From Paracoccus sp. MKU1 (GTDB taxonomy: Bacteria; Pseudomonadota; Alphaproteobacteria; Rhodobacterales; Rhodobacteraceae): DNA of 45,443 bases. The stretch lies in contig NZ_LLWQ01000189.1 of NCBI RefSeq assembly GCF_001447385.1, positions 1 to 45,443 of the forward strand. The letters run 5' to 3'. The notes under the pieces were generated by a model. That model saw nothing but the letters and a program-made list of their open reading frames with translations. It ran no database searches and was not told where the DNA came from. Within the stretch, counting starts at the first letter, position 1; every line of letters starts with the position of its first letter. Shown here piece after piece: positions 9,274-17,396 of this stretch. The translations under genes and the position numbers were made by a program.

Positions 9274-10779
9274 TCACTCCAGGCCGGCGGGGTCCAGACG
9301 CATGCAGACCGCGCGGGGTTCCGTGAAGGCGTGCATCGCCTCGGTGCCGAATTCTCGGCCCAGACCCGACATCTTGACACCGCCAAAGGGCACCGCGCTG
9401 TCGAGCAGGTTATGGGTGTTGATCCAGACCGTGCCGGCGTCGATCTGCGAGGCGAGGATATGTGCCTTGTTTAGATCGCGCGTCCAGATGCTGGCGCCCA
9501 GCCCGTATTCGGTGTCGTTCGCTATTGCCTTGATGTCGCGCAGCCCTTCCAGTCGGCCGGCGACAACGACCGGTCCGAAGATCTCCTCTCGCCACAAACT
9601 GGCTTCGCTGCCGACATTGCTAAGGATGGTGGGGCTGTAGAAAAAGCCCCTGTCGCCCCAGCGTCGGCCGCCAATCAGCACTTCGGCGCCTTCGGCGATA
9701 CCCCGATCGACCATCGCGGACACTTTTTGCAGTTGCCGGGCCGAGATCAGCGGCCCCAGCGCGACATCGTCCTGAAACGCCGGGCCCATGGGCAGGGTCA
9801 TCGAGAATTCCGCGATGCCCCGGATCACCTCATCATAAACCTCGGACTGGATGAGCAGCCGCGATCCGGCGGTGCAGATCTGGCCCGAATTGGCAAAGAT
9901 CGCCATGGCTGCGCCTGGGATTGCACGTTCCATGTCGGCATCGGCCAGAACGATGGCAGGCGATTTTCCCCCCAGTTCCAGCGTGACGCGCTTCATCTGG
10001 GCCGATGCGCTGCGCAGGATGCTCTGGCCGGTCGTGGTCGAGCCGGTGAAGCTGATCTTGCGGACCTTGGGGTGGTTCACAAGGCTGGTACCGACCGGAT
10101 CGCCATGACCCGTGACGATGTTCACGGCCCCGTCTGGAAAGCCCGCTTCCAGGATCAATTCGCCCAGCCGCAGCGTGGTCAGCGACGTCTCCTCCGAGGG
10201 TTTCAGAACGATGGTGCAGCCGAAGGCGATGGCCGGGGCCAGCTTCTGGATCGCCTGGCCCAGCGGGAAATTCCAGGGTGTGATGCCTGCCACCACGCCG
10301 ATCGGCTTGCGTTCGGTGTAGGCGCGATAGACCCCGCCATCGTCGTTGAACGGGGAAAGTGCGATGTATTCACCCGACATCTTGGACGCCCAGCCAGCAT
10401 AATAGCGCAGCGCGTCCATCGCAAAGGCAAGGTCGACATGGCGCGACACGGCATAGGGTTTGCCGTTGTCCCAGCTTTCCAGCCTCGCCAGCTCGTCGGC
10501 ATTCGCCTCGACGAGCAAGACCAGCCGTTCCAGAAGCCGGCCCCGATCCAGCGGTCGCATTCTTTGCCAGGCAAGGCTGTCGAAGCAGCGTTGCGCGGCA
10601 TCAACGGCACGGCCGACATCCTCGGCCGTGCCGGCGGCGATATGCGCAAAGACCTCCTCGGTGGCGGGGTTGACCACGGCAATGGTCTGTCCGCTGCTGG
10701 ATTCGCTCCAGCCGCCGCCGATCAGCAGCTTGCCTTGGGGAAGGTTCACCCTGGGGAATTGGGGGTTATGGATCGTCAT
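9274..10779 (-). CDS. NAD(P)-dependent aldehyde dehydrogenase (second copy)
   Basis: The 501-residue protein carries PWNFPLGQAIQKLAPAIAFG, FTGSTTTGQ, Glu268 in LELGGKSP and Cys302 in GQICTAGSR. It is only moderately similar to the neighbouring ALDH, so the pair is not a recent duplication. AAGGAG precedes the ATG at 10779. The two enzymes may act on different aldehydes. This one could equally serve the acyl-CoA ligase block upstream, where an aldol cleavage would release an aldehyde. Confidence 0.92.
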   Translation of the reverse strand: MTIHNPQFPRVNLPQGKLLIGGGWSESSSGQTIAVVNPATEEVFAHIAAGTAEDVGRAVDAAQRCFDSLAWQRMRPLDRGRLLERLVLLVEANADELARLESWDNGKPYAVSRHVDLAFAMDALRYYAGWASKMSGEYIALSPFNDDGGVYRAYTERKPIGVVAGITPWNFPLGQAIQKLAPAIAFGCTIVLKPSEETSLTTLRLGELILEAGFPDGAVNIVTGHGDPVGTSLVNHPKVRKISFTGSTTTGQSILRSASAQMKRVTLELGGKSPAIVLADADMERAIPGAAMAIFANSGQICTAGSRLLIQSEVYDEVIRGIAEFSMTLPMGPAFQDDVALGPLISARQLQKVSAMVDRGIAEGAEVLIGGRRWGDRGFFYSPTILSNVGSEASLWREEIFGPVVVAGRLEGLRDIKAIANDTEYGLGASIWTRDLNKAHILASQIDAGTVWINTHNLLDSAVPFGGVKMSGLGREFGTEAMHAFTEPRAVCMRLDPAGLE

Positions 10780-10955
10780 GGTTAACTCCTTACCTGGTTC
10801 GGCGCACGTCCCTCCGAGGCCGCCGATTTCCGGAAAGATTATTGGCCGCGGAGTGCAGCCGCTATCCGCTGGACGCAGAGTGGCTTGCGCAGGGAGAGAG
10901 CCTTGTCAGGATGGGCGCAGGCCCGCCGAGCGGATGCCATGCACGCGCCTGCTCG

Positions 10956-11381
10956 TCATGCGAGGCCCAGCGTCACGTCGATATTGCCGCGCGTGGCATC
11001 GGAATAGGGGCAGGTTGCATGGGCCTCGGCCAGGATCCCCTCGGCAATTGCGCGATCGATGCCTGGCAGGTCCACGATCAGTTCCACCGCAAGGGCATAG
11101 CCGGTCACGATCGGACCGATGCCGACCCGGGCCGTCACGGCGAGAGTTTCGGGCAGGGCGATCTTTCGCTGGCGTGCGGTCATCCTGACCGCTCCCGCGA
11201 AGCATGCGGCATAGCCGGCCGCGAAAAGCTGTTCGGGGTTCGTCCCCGCGCCACCCGACCCGCCCAGTGCTCTGGGCATCGCAAGGTCCAGCGTCAGGCT
11301 GCCGTCGGGCGCCTCGGCGCGGCCGTCCCGGTCGCCGCGGACTGTTATCTCGGCCTGGTAGAGGATTTTTTCGGGCGTCAT
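10956..11381 (-). CDS. ohr: Ohr/OsmC family organic hydroperoxide reductase
   Basis: The 141-residue protein has the two redox cysteines of the family, Cys60 in AAGYAACFAGA and Cys124 in HATCPYSDATRGN, and the Glu in TNPEQLFA. Ohr enzymes reduce organic hydroperoxides using lipoylated proteins as electron donor. The gene starts inside the last codons of the upstream cyclase gene (four-base ATGA overlap at 11378-11381), so it is translated with the acyl-CoA ligase block. No OhrR-like MarR gene is adjacent. It may protect the cell from peroxides formed by flavin oxidases here. Confidence 0.9.
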   Translation of the reverse strand: MTPEKILYQAEITVRGDRDGRAEAPDGSLTLDLAMPRALGGSGGAGTNPEQLFAAGYAACFAGAVRMTARQRKIALPETLAVTARVGIGPIVTGYALAVELIVDLPGIDRAIAEGILAEAHATCPYSDATRGNIDVTLGLA

Positions 11382-12178
11382 GTCGGCTTCCTTTGGCTGT
11401 CATCTCGGGTCGGGATCAGGGCCAGCACCCGCAACGGGCTGCCGGACCCAGCGCGGATCTTGAGCGGTGCCGTCAGCAGGACGGACCCAGTCGGCGGTAA
11501 TTCATGCAGGTTCGTCAGGCATTGCAGGCCATAGCGCCCGGCCCCGTGCAGGTAGTGATGCGCGGGATAGGGCGGATCGAAATGGCCTGCCTGCCCGGCA
11601 TCTGTGCCGATCGTCTCGGTGCCGAAGCCGAGGATGCCGCGCGCCTCGACCAGCCAGCGGATCGCATCCGCATTGGGACCCGGAGTATGTGCGCCATCGG
11701 TGCGCAGGTTGGCGAAGGCCGCGCCGCGCCGCCGCCCCCAATCGGTGCGCATCAGCACCCAGGACCGCTCGGGAATGCGGCCATGGTGCGCCTCCCAAGC
11801 TTCCAATGCGGTGCGGGTCAGCAGGTGGTCGTCCTCTCGCGCAGCGGCCTGCGTGCAGTCGATCACGCAGGCGGGAGCGATCATGTCCTCGGTCGGCAGC
11901 GTGTCTACCGTGCCGCGCGGCCGGTCGCGGCCGGTGAACCAATGCGCGGGCGCGTCCAGATGGGTTCCGGTATGCTCGCCTATGCTGATGTTGTTCCAAT
12001 ACCAAGCCGGTCCGGCGGCGTCGTAATGCGACAGGCGCTCGATACGCATGGGCGCCGATTGCGCCATTTCCGGGGGCAGGACGATGGTCGGAAAATCCTC
12101 GTCCAGCGTGTGCGTCAGGTCAACGATCCGGATCGTGCCGGTGGCGATCGCAGAGAGAAGCGTGGCGAGTGGGGACAT
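11378..12178 (-). CDS. Cyclase family protein (kynurenine formamidase-like metal hydrolase)
   Basis: The 266-residue product has the metal-binding signature EHTGTHLDAPAHWF and the conserved VDLTHTLDEDFP near the N-terminus. Members include kynurenine formamidase, isatin hydrolase and polyketide-type cyclases, all Mn or Zn dependent. The start at 12178 is chosen for GAGG seven bases upstream; a TTG two codons earlier is also open. It follows the DUF35-SDR gene by nine bases and overlaps ohr by four. In this operon it may open a ring or a lactone/amide bond before or after CoA activation. Confidence 0.85.
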   Translation of the reverse strand: MSPLATLLSAIATGTIRIVDLTHTLDEDFPTIVLPPEMAQSAPMRIERLSHYDAAGPAWYWNNISIGEHTGTHLDAPAHWFTGRDRPRGTVDTLPTEDMIAPACVIDCTQAAAREDDHLLTRTALEAWEAHHGRIPERSWVLMRTDWGRRRGAAFANLRTDGAHTPGPNADAIRWLVEARGILGFGTETIGTDAGQAGHFDPPYPAHHYLHGAGRYGLQCLTNLHELPPTGSVLLTAPLKIRAGSGSPLRVLALIPTRDDSQRKPT

Positions 12179-12187
12179 GGGCAAACC

Positions 12188-13402
12188 TCAGAATAGATCG
12201 CGGGTCAGCTCACGCTCGACCGCCTTGGGGTTCTCTGCCAGCCTGGCCAGCAGGTCATGCGCCAGATCGCCGACCACCACCTCCTCCAGTCCCCGGTGGA
12301 GGCCCGACAGGATGGCCCCCGCCAGCGCCCTGCCCGAGACGCGGATTGGGCCGAAGGACTGGAACCATTCGTCCTCGGTCGGCGCGGCAAGCACCGTCAT
12401 CAGCCGGACGCCACCCTGCGCCAGTTCGGCGCGCAGCGCATGCGACAGTGCCAGTGCCGCCGCGTGGGCCGCCGCATATCCCGCCAGTGCGGCAGGATGT
12501 ATCCGCGAATAGACCGAAAGCACGTTGACCCAGGCCACCGTGCCGTCGGCTCCGCGTCTTGCCATGGCCGGGCCGAAGCTGCGTGCAAGACGCAGCAGGC
12601 CCATGGCCATGATCTCCATCATGGCCCGCGCATCGGTCGCAGCGGCGGGCGCGGACAGCGGGCCGGGGCGGGGCAGGTCGGCCGTGTTGACGAGGATCTC
12701 GATCCTGTCGCCGATGTCGCGCGCCAAGTCGGCAACCGATCGGTCCGAGCTGATGTCGAGGGGTACGAGCTTCAGCCCGACGATCGCCTCGAATTCCGCG
12801 CGGCGGGGCAGCGGCTTCCAGTCCTCGGGGACGCCGGCGTAGACCGCGGCGGCCCCCGCTGCCGACAGCGCACATGCCAGCGGCAATGCCGCGACATGGC
12901 GCGCATCGGTGATCAGTACTCGACGGTCGCGGGGATCGGCGGTCATCTCGCGCAGCTGTGGATCGCTCATGGTCCCTCCTTGGAGTGCAGCATGCAGCAC
13001 GGCCGCGCCCGCGCGGTCGAGCACCAGCGACAGTCGCACCGCATCCCGCGGTTCCGCCCCCGGATGCAGATGCACCAACGCTTGCGGTCCGCAATCCATC
13101 TGCACCAGCCCGACATGCCAGGGTGCCCGCTCGCGGAAATAGGGGTCGGCAGGAACCTCAGCCGTTGTGGCCGCGATTACCCGCGCTCCTCGCGGCGCCT
13201 CGGACAACGCGATGGCGCCAAGGCAGTGTGGGCAGGCCTCGGGAATCGGCCAGGCAAAGGCACCGCAGCGGCGGCATTGCGGCAGCGCAAAGCGCCCCTC
13301 GGCTGCTGCGGCGGTCAGCAGATGCGCGGCTCGGCTGCGGCGACCGTGCGGCAGCGTCGGTCGATGGGTGCGCAGCAGAGGGTTCTTTCCGGTGCGCATC
13401 AT
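12188..13402 (-). CDS. DUF35 zinc-ribbon/OB-fold protein fused to a degenerate short-chain dehydrogenase
   Basis: The 404-residue ORF combines two domains. Residues 1-140 are a DUF35 partner protein with a rubredoxin-like zinc site (Cys43, Cys46, Cys57, Cys60) and an OB-fold. Residues about 158-385 are an SDR-like domain. Its nucleotide motif is weak (LITDARHVAAL instead of TGxxxGxG), NNAG is NTAD, and the catalytic YxxxK is Tyr309-x3-His313, with Ser296 kept. DUF35 proteins pair with thiolase-like enzymes, and such a gene lies just upstream with overlapping stop and start (TGATG). An internal ATG at 12970 with a strong ribosome site could also give the SDR alone. Whether the SDR is still a redox enzyme is doubtful. 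Confidence 0.8.
   Translation of the reverse strand: MMRTGKNPLLRTHRPTLPHGRRSRAAHLLTAAAAEGRFALPQCRRCGAFAWPIPEACPHCLGAIALSEAPRGARVIAATTAEVPADPYFRERAPWHVGLVQMDCGPQALVHLHPGAEPRDAVRLSLVLDRAGAAVLHAALQGGTMSDPQLREMTADPRDRRVLITDARHVAALPLACALSAAGAAAVYAGVPEDWKPLPRRAEFEAIVGLKLVPLDISSDRSVADLARDIGDRIEILVNTADLPRPGPLSAPAAATDARAMMEIMAMGLLRLARSFGPAMARRGADGTVAWVNVLSVYSRIHPAALAGYAAAHAAALALSHALRAELAQGGVRLMTVLAAPTEDEWFQSFGPIRVSGRALAGAILSGLHRGLEEVVVGDLAHDLLARLAENPKAVERELTRDLF
12968..12981 (-). promoter_or_regulatory. Internal ribosome binding site and ATG within the DUF35-SDR gene
   Basis: On the minus strand AAGGAGGG (12981-12974) stands four bases before an in-frame ATG at 12970. This corresponds to codon 145 of the fused ORF, exactly between the DUF35 and SDR domains. 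DUF35 proteins usually end near 140 residues. The site suggests either that the two were once separate genes that lost a stop codon, or that a free SDR is still made beside the fusion. Confidence 0.6.
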
Positions 13403-14568
13403 CCAGCCTCCAGAACGACGGCGCCCGATCCCAGGCCTCGGTCGAAGTTGATCATCCCGAAGCCCGACACCAATGCGCGCCGCGCCCGTGGTACTTGCCG
13501 CGGCCCGGCGGTTCCGGTGAGCTGACGGATGGCCTCGACAAGTCCGAGATGCCCACCCGCGCAACCCGCCTGCCCGGTGGAAAGCTGCCCGCCCGAAGTA
13601 TTGTGCGGCAGGTCGCCCCCATAGGTGAAGTCATGTGCAGCGAGAAACTCAGGCAGTTCTGCCCCGGTGCAGAAGCCGAGATCGGCGAACTGCATGGCGC
13701 TGATCACCGGATAGTCGTCATAGGTCTGTACCAGGTCCATGTCGGTGGGCGCTGCCCCGGCCATGGCCCACAAATCTGCCACATCGCGTTGCCATCCGCC
13801 GCGCAGCATGACCGGATCGGTGGGAAAGCCGTTGTGGCGCTCGATCGTGGCGGACAGCCTTACGAAAGCCAGGCTCTGCGCTTGGGCATCCTCTTCGCGC
13901 AGAACGAGAAAGGCTTCCGCCCCGGCGCAGGGCATCACGCAATCAAGCAGGTGGATCGGTGGGGCGATGGGCCGGGCGGTCAGGTAATCCTCCTCGGTCA
14001 TCGGCTTTTTCATCAAGGCCCATGGCGTCCCACGGGCGTTGGCACGCTGCGATACTGCCAGCCGGGCCAGATGGCCGCGCGTCACGCCGGTGGCGGCCAT
14101 GAAGGCTTGTGCGATCAGCGCAAAGCTGACATTCGGGCCGCCCGCGCCATAGGGATAGATGGCATCCTCCGAAAATCGCGAGAAGCTCTCCAGACCCTGA
14201 CGGAACGAGCCGGGCGCGCTGCCGTCGGCGGCGATGCAGGCCACGATGTCGGCATCGCCCGCCTGAACTGCGCGCGCCGCCCTCCGTAGCGAGACCAACG
14301 CTGCCACACCGCCAAACGGCACGAAATCCACATGCCGGGGCGACAGGCCGAAATGCTGCGTCAGTCCGATGGCGCTGTCGGGCGCCAGCGAGAAGCTTGC
14401 CACCGACAGGCCGTCGAACGCGTGGTGACTGATGCCCGCCGCCTCGGCCAGCCCGGCCAGCGCTTGTCCGATCCACCACTGCGCCGGCCTGGTCGAAAAG
14501 CGTCGGTAGGGCACCGTCACCGGCGCCGCCAGGACGACGCCTGCGTAATCACGCCGCCGCCGCATCAC
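13399..14568 (-). CDS. Thiolase-like protein lacking the nucleophilic cysteine (possible aldolase)
   Basis: The 389-residue protein has the double thiolase fold of the SCP-x/lipid-transfer group. The segment that normally holds the acyl-accepting cysteine reads VPFGGVAALVSL, without cysteine. The HNTSGGQLS block near the C-terminus keeps the histidine, and TYDDYPVIS provides tyrosines comparable to those used by Ltp2-type retro-aldolases. Ltp2-like enzymes work with a DUF35 partner to split beta-hydroxyacyl-CoA. Here the DUF35 gene follows directly (overlap at 13399-13402) and an acyl-CoA synthetase gene precedes (overlap at 14565-14568). An aldolase role is inference; thiolysis looks unlikely without Cys. 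Confidence 0.75.
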   Translation of the reverse strand: MMRRRRDYAGVVLAAPVTVPYRRFSTRPAQWWIGQALAGLAEAAGISHHAFDGLSVASFSLAPDSAIGLTQHFGLSPRHVDFVPFGGVAALVSLRRAARAVQAGDADIVACIAADGSAPGSFRQGLESFSRFSEDAIYPYGAGGPNVSFALIAQAFMAATGVTRGHLARLAVSQRANARGTPWALMKKPMTEEDYLTARPIAPPIHLLDCVMPCAGAEAFLVLREEDAQAQSLAFVRLSATIERHNGFPTDPVMLRGGWQRDVADLWAMAGAAPTDMDLVQTYDDYPVISAMQFADLGFCTGAELPEFLAAHDFTYGGDLPHNTSGGQLSTGQAGCAGGHLGLVEAIRQLTGTAGPRQVPRARRALVSGFGMINFDRGLGSGAVVLEAG

Positions 14569-16172
14569 AGGGTGCGCGCCTTGCGCAGGGCATGCTTGAG
14601 CGTGCCAAGCTCCAGTGCCCGGCCGGCCGCGACCGCCGCCTCGGCATCTGCCCTGATCTGACCGCGCCGGAGCTTCTCGGTGGAACTGACCGGCAGCGCA
14701 TCGACATACATCACGAAGGCCGGCAGCTTGTGATAGGACAGCCGCTCGGCCGCGCGCTCCAGAAGGGCGGTGGCATCTGCCTGTCCGGCCGGAACGATGA
14801 AGGCGAAGACTTCCTCCTCGCGAACCGCGTCCGGCACCGGCGTCACCGCTACGGCGCGGACCTGTGGATCGGCGGCCAGCACGACCTCGACCTCAAGAGC
14901 CGAGATGTTCTCGCCCGACCGGCGGATAACGCTTTTCTTGCGGTCCACGAAATAGAGCAGACCATCCCGGTCCGCGGAAACGATGTCGCCTGTGTGAAAC
15001 CAGCCGCCCGACCAGGCCTCTTCGGTGGCCTCCGGCTCGTTCAGGTAGCCTGAAAAGAAGCCGCTGCGCGGGTCGTTCCCCGCAGCGCGCACGAGAAGCT
15101 CGCCCGCCATGCCGGGGGGCAGGGGGGTGCCCGTATCGTCGATGATTCGCCATTCCATGCCCGGTCGGGGGCGGCCGATACAATTCGGGCCCAAGGTTCG
15201 CGTCTCGCCGGCCGTGTCGGTGACCGCCGCGCCGCCTGTTTCCGTCATGGCCCAGCCTTCGACGATGGGCAGGGCGAAGCGTGCCTCGAACGCAGCCTTG
15301 TGATTGGCGCGGACTCCCGGGCCGAAAGTGAAGCGTGCTCCATGGGTCCGCTCGGCCTCGGTTCGGGGCTGCTGGAGCAGGATTGCCGGGATTACCCCCA
15401 GCGAGTGAACGATCGTTGCGCCGCTGTCGCGAATCGTCTGCCACCAGCGGGACGGATGGAAGCGGTCCAAGGGCACGATGGCGCCGCCGATCAGCATCAT
15501 GCCCACTGCCGTGCAGCCGAGCGCGTTCATGTGAAAGAACGGCAGCGGCGTCAGCGATGTTTCGGCAAACGGGGTCATCGCCGCCACGCCGCGCATCGAG
15601 ACATACCATTGCGCGACGTTCATGAAATAATAGTTGGACAGGATGCAAGCCTTTGGCTTGCCCGTGCTGCCCGAGGTGAAAAGCAACGCCGCCTCGTCTG
15701 CGGGCCGACTTTCGGCCGGTGTGCGCGGCACCCGCGCGGGCGGCGGCGGCATGCCAAGCATGGCCACCATCAATCCCTCGGGTGCTCCTGCAGCGGCAAG
15801 CCCGGTAAGTTCGTCCGCGACGATCAGCGCGTCGGCCTGCGAAATGACGAGTTGGTGGTGCAGTTCCTCGGGGCGCAGATCGCCATTCAGCGGCACGATC
15901 GATGCGCCAAGCGCGTTCAGCGCCAGCCAGTGTATCAGGAAATCCGGCCGATTCTGCAATAGCAGCGCGATCCGCGACCCGTGCCCATATCCGCGCATGG
16001 CGTAGTGGCGCGACAGCATCTCGACCTGTTCGGCTGCCCTGCCATAGCTGATCGAGAATCCGTCGGGTGCCCAGGGCAGGCGCGCGCTGGCCGGCGCGGC
16101 GACGAAGGTCCGGTGGGCGGCATGCGCGGCGCTGTCGCAAAAGGCCCGGTAGGGCGAGGAGATCGGTTGCAT
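14565..16172 (-). CDS. AMP-forming acyl-CoA synthetase
   Basis: The 535-residue ANL enzyme has the phosphate loop LLFTSGSTGKPKAC (about 163-176), the adenine-site EGWAMTETGG, the hinge region GGWFHTGDIVSADRDGLLYF and the C-terminal catalytic lysine in VSSTEKLRRGQI. It activates a carboxylic acid to acyl-AMP and then acyl-CoA; the acid is unknown. It is the first gene of the coupled operon with the thiolase-like, DUF35-SDR, cyclase and ohr genes. A divergent LysR gene starts 105 bases away with a dyad between, so it is probably LysR-controlled. Confidence 0.9.
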   Translation of the reverse strand: MQPISSPYRAFCDSAAHAAHRTFVAAPASARLPWAPDGFSISYGRAAEQVEMLSRHYAMRGYGHGSRIALLLQNRPDFLIHWLALNALGASIVPLNGDLRPEELHHQLVISQADALIVADELTGLAAAGAPEGLMVAMLGMPPPPARVPRTPAESRPADEAALLFTSGSTGKPKACILSNYYFMNVAQWYVSMRGVAAMTPFAETSLTPLPFFHMNALGCTAVGMMLIGGAIVPLDRFHPSRWWQTIRDSGATIVHSLGVIPAILLQQPRTEAERTHGARFTFGPGVRANHKAAFEARFALPIVEGWAMTETGGAAVTDTAGETRTLGPNCIGRPRPGMEWRIIDDTGTPLPPGMAGELLVRAAGNDPRSGFFSGYLNEPEATEEAWSGGWFHTGDIVSADRDGLLYFVDRKKSVIRRSGENISALEVEVVLAADPQVRAVAVTPVPDAVREEEVFAFIVPAGQADATALLERAAERLSYHKLPAFVMYVDALPVSSTEKLRRGQIRADAEAAVAAGRALELGTLKHALRKARTL

Positions 16173-16249
16173 CCGTCAGTCCCGCTGGTTTGCACTGTCC
16201 CGACCTGTGACGCGGATCGCAAAGCTTTTCCAATTCAGAATATTGCCGA

Positions 16250-16274
16250 AACTGATCGCAATCTGTTATCAGTT
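16250..16274. promoter_or_regulatory. LysR-type operator with T-N11-A dyad
   Basis: AACTGAT (16250-16256) and ATCAGTT (16268-16274) are perfect 7-base inverted arms separated by 11 bases, so the inner bases form T-N11-A. It lies between the divergent acyl-CoA synthetase and LysR genes and stops three bases before the LysR start codon. This is the classic place and shape of an autoregulatory LysR site. Confidence 0.7.
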
Positions 16275-16277
16275 GTT

Positions 16278-17207
16278 ATGGAATTGAGACAGATTCACTA
16301 TTTCATTGCCATCGCCGAGGAGGAGCATTTCGGTCGCGCAGCGCAGCGTCTACGCATCGCCCAGCCGGCCCTGAGCCGCCAGATGCGGCTTTTGGAGGAG
16401 GAACTGGGCCTGCAGCTTTTCGACCGGCTGCCGCGCGGTGTTCGGTTGAGCGCGGCGGGGCAGGTATTTCTGATTGAACTGCGAAGGGTCGTGGGCGAGC
16501 TGCAGCGGGCGGTGGCTGTGACTAGGCGGGCCGCCGCGGGCGAGGCTGGAGTTCTCCGTCTCAGCCTGATCGAAAGCGCGTGCTGGCACGGGCTTGTGCC
16601 CGAATCTTTGCGGATCTTTCGAATGCGGTTTCCGGCAGTGGATTTGTCGCTGACGACCATGTCGACAGGGCCGCAGCTTGCTGCCCTGCGTCAGTGCAAG
16701 ACGGATGCGGCGTTGGTCTACAACCCGCCGCCGGCCGAGGATCTGACGACGGTGCCGCTGATCCGCTACCCGGCAGTGCTGGCGATGCCGGCCGATTGCC
16801 CCTTGGCGGAACGGCCGCGGATCCATCTTGCCGACCTTGCTTCTTGGCCCCTGATCGGATTTCGACGTGCCGCCAGTCCCAGATTCTACGACGACATCAG
16901 CGTCTCGATGCATGCGGCGGGAGTCGCGTCGCGTTATATCGCGGAGCTTGAGAACGAGACCGAGATGCTGGCACTTGTCAGCGCCGGGGCCGGGTTGGCC
17001 ATCGCCAATTCTGCGCAGCGCTGGCGGCCTCCGCACGGCGTGCGCTTCGCGCCCGTCGAGGATCTTGATGTAGGCCTGCATCTGCATCTGCTGCACCGCC
17101 TTGGGGACGTGCCGCCGACCTTGACGCAATTCATCCAGATTTTGCTGGCTGGCCGGAAATGTCATGACAGTGGCCAGAAATGCAATGTCGTTGACGGCGC
17201 TTTCTGA
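16278..17207 (+). CDS. LysR family transcriptional regulator
   Basis: The 309-residue protein starts MELRQIHYFIAIAEEEHFGR and has the winged helix-turn-helix AAQRLRIAQPALSRQMRLLE (about residues 20-39), followed by a CbnR/BenM-like effector domain. The ATG at 16278 has no good ribosome site, but the N-terminal sequence fits the family start and the operator lies directly before it. The final 15 or so residues (after LLAGRK) look non-native and reach into the joint with the next region. It probably activates the divergent acyl-CoA synthetase operon. Confidence 0.87.
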   Translation: MELRQIHYFIAIAEEEHFGRAAQRLRIAQPALSRQMRLLEEELGLQLFDRLPRGVRLSAAGQVFLIELRRVVGELQRAVAVTRRAAAGEAGVLRLSLIESACWHGLVPESLRIFRMRFPAVDLSLTTMSTGPQLAALRQCKTDAALVYNPPPAEDLTTVPLIRYPAVLAMPADCPLAERPRIHLADLASWPLIGFRRAASPRFYDDISVSMHAAGVASRYIAELENETEMLALVSAGAGLAIANSAQRWRPPHGVRFAPVEDLDVGLHLHLLHRLGDVPPTLTQFIQILLAGRKCHDSGQKCNVVDGAF

Positions 17208-17369
17208 CAGGTTTGTATAAGCTGGATCAAAGGGATCGCGGCGGCCACCTTGTCAGCGATGAAGGCGGCCGAGGCACGGCTGCTCGCGGCCATCCCGCCC
17301 GAGGAACGCGCGGCCTTCACCACCACGCTTGGCCGGATCCTGCGGTCGATCCGCCATCACGATTACTGA
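17208..17369 (+). pseudogene. C-terminal scrap of a regulator, possibly MarR family
   Basis: The frame from 17208 to the TGA at 17367-17369 encodes about 53 residues without a start. It includes AAEARLLAAIPPEERAAFTT and ends LGRILRSIRHHDY. This resembles the C-terminal dimer helix of MarR regulators, where a run such as LLAALPPEER is common. Functional MarR genes are often found beside iorA, which starts 28 bases downstream. It is therefore read as the cut-off regulator of the ior operon. The assignment rests on a short stretch. Confidence 0.45.
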
Positions 17370-17396
17370 TCCACAGTCGCCACAGGAGAAAACCCC

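Noticed and set aside
12257..13525. A 422-codon plus-strand frame over the DUF35-SDR gene
   Set aside because: It is a shadow; the minus-strand product has zinc-ribbon and SDR features.
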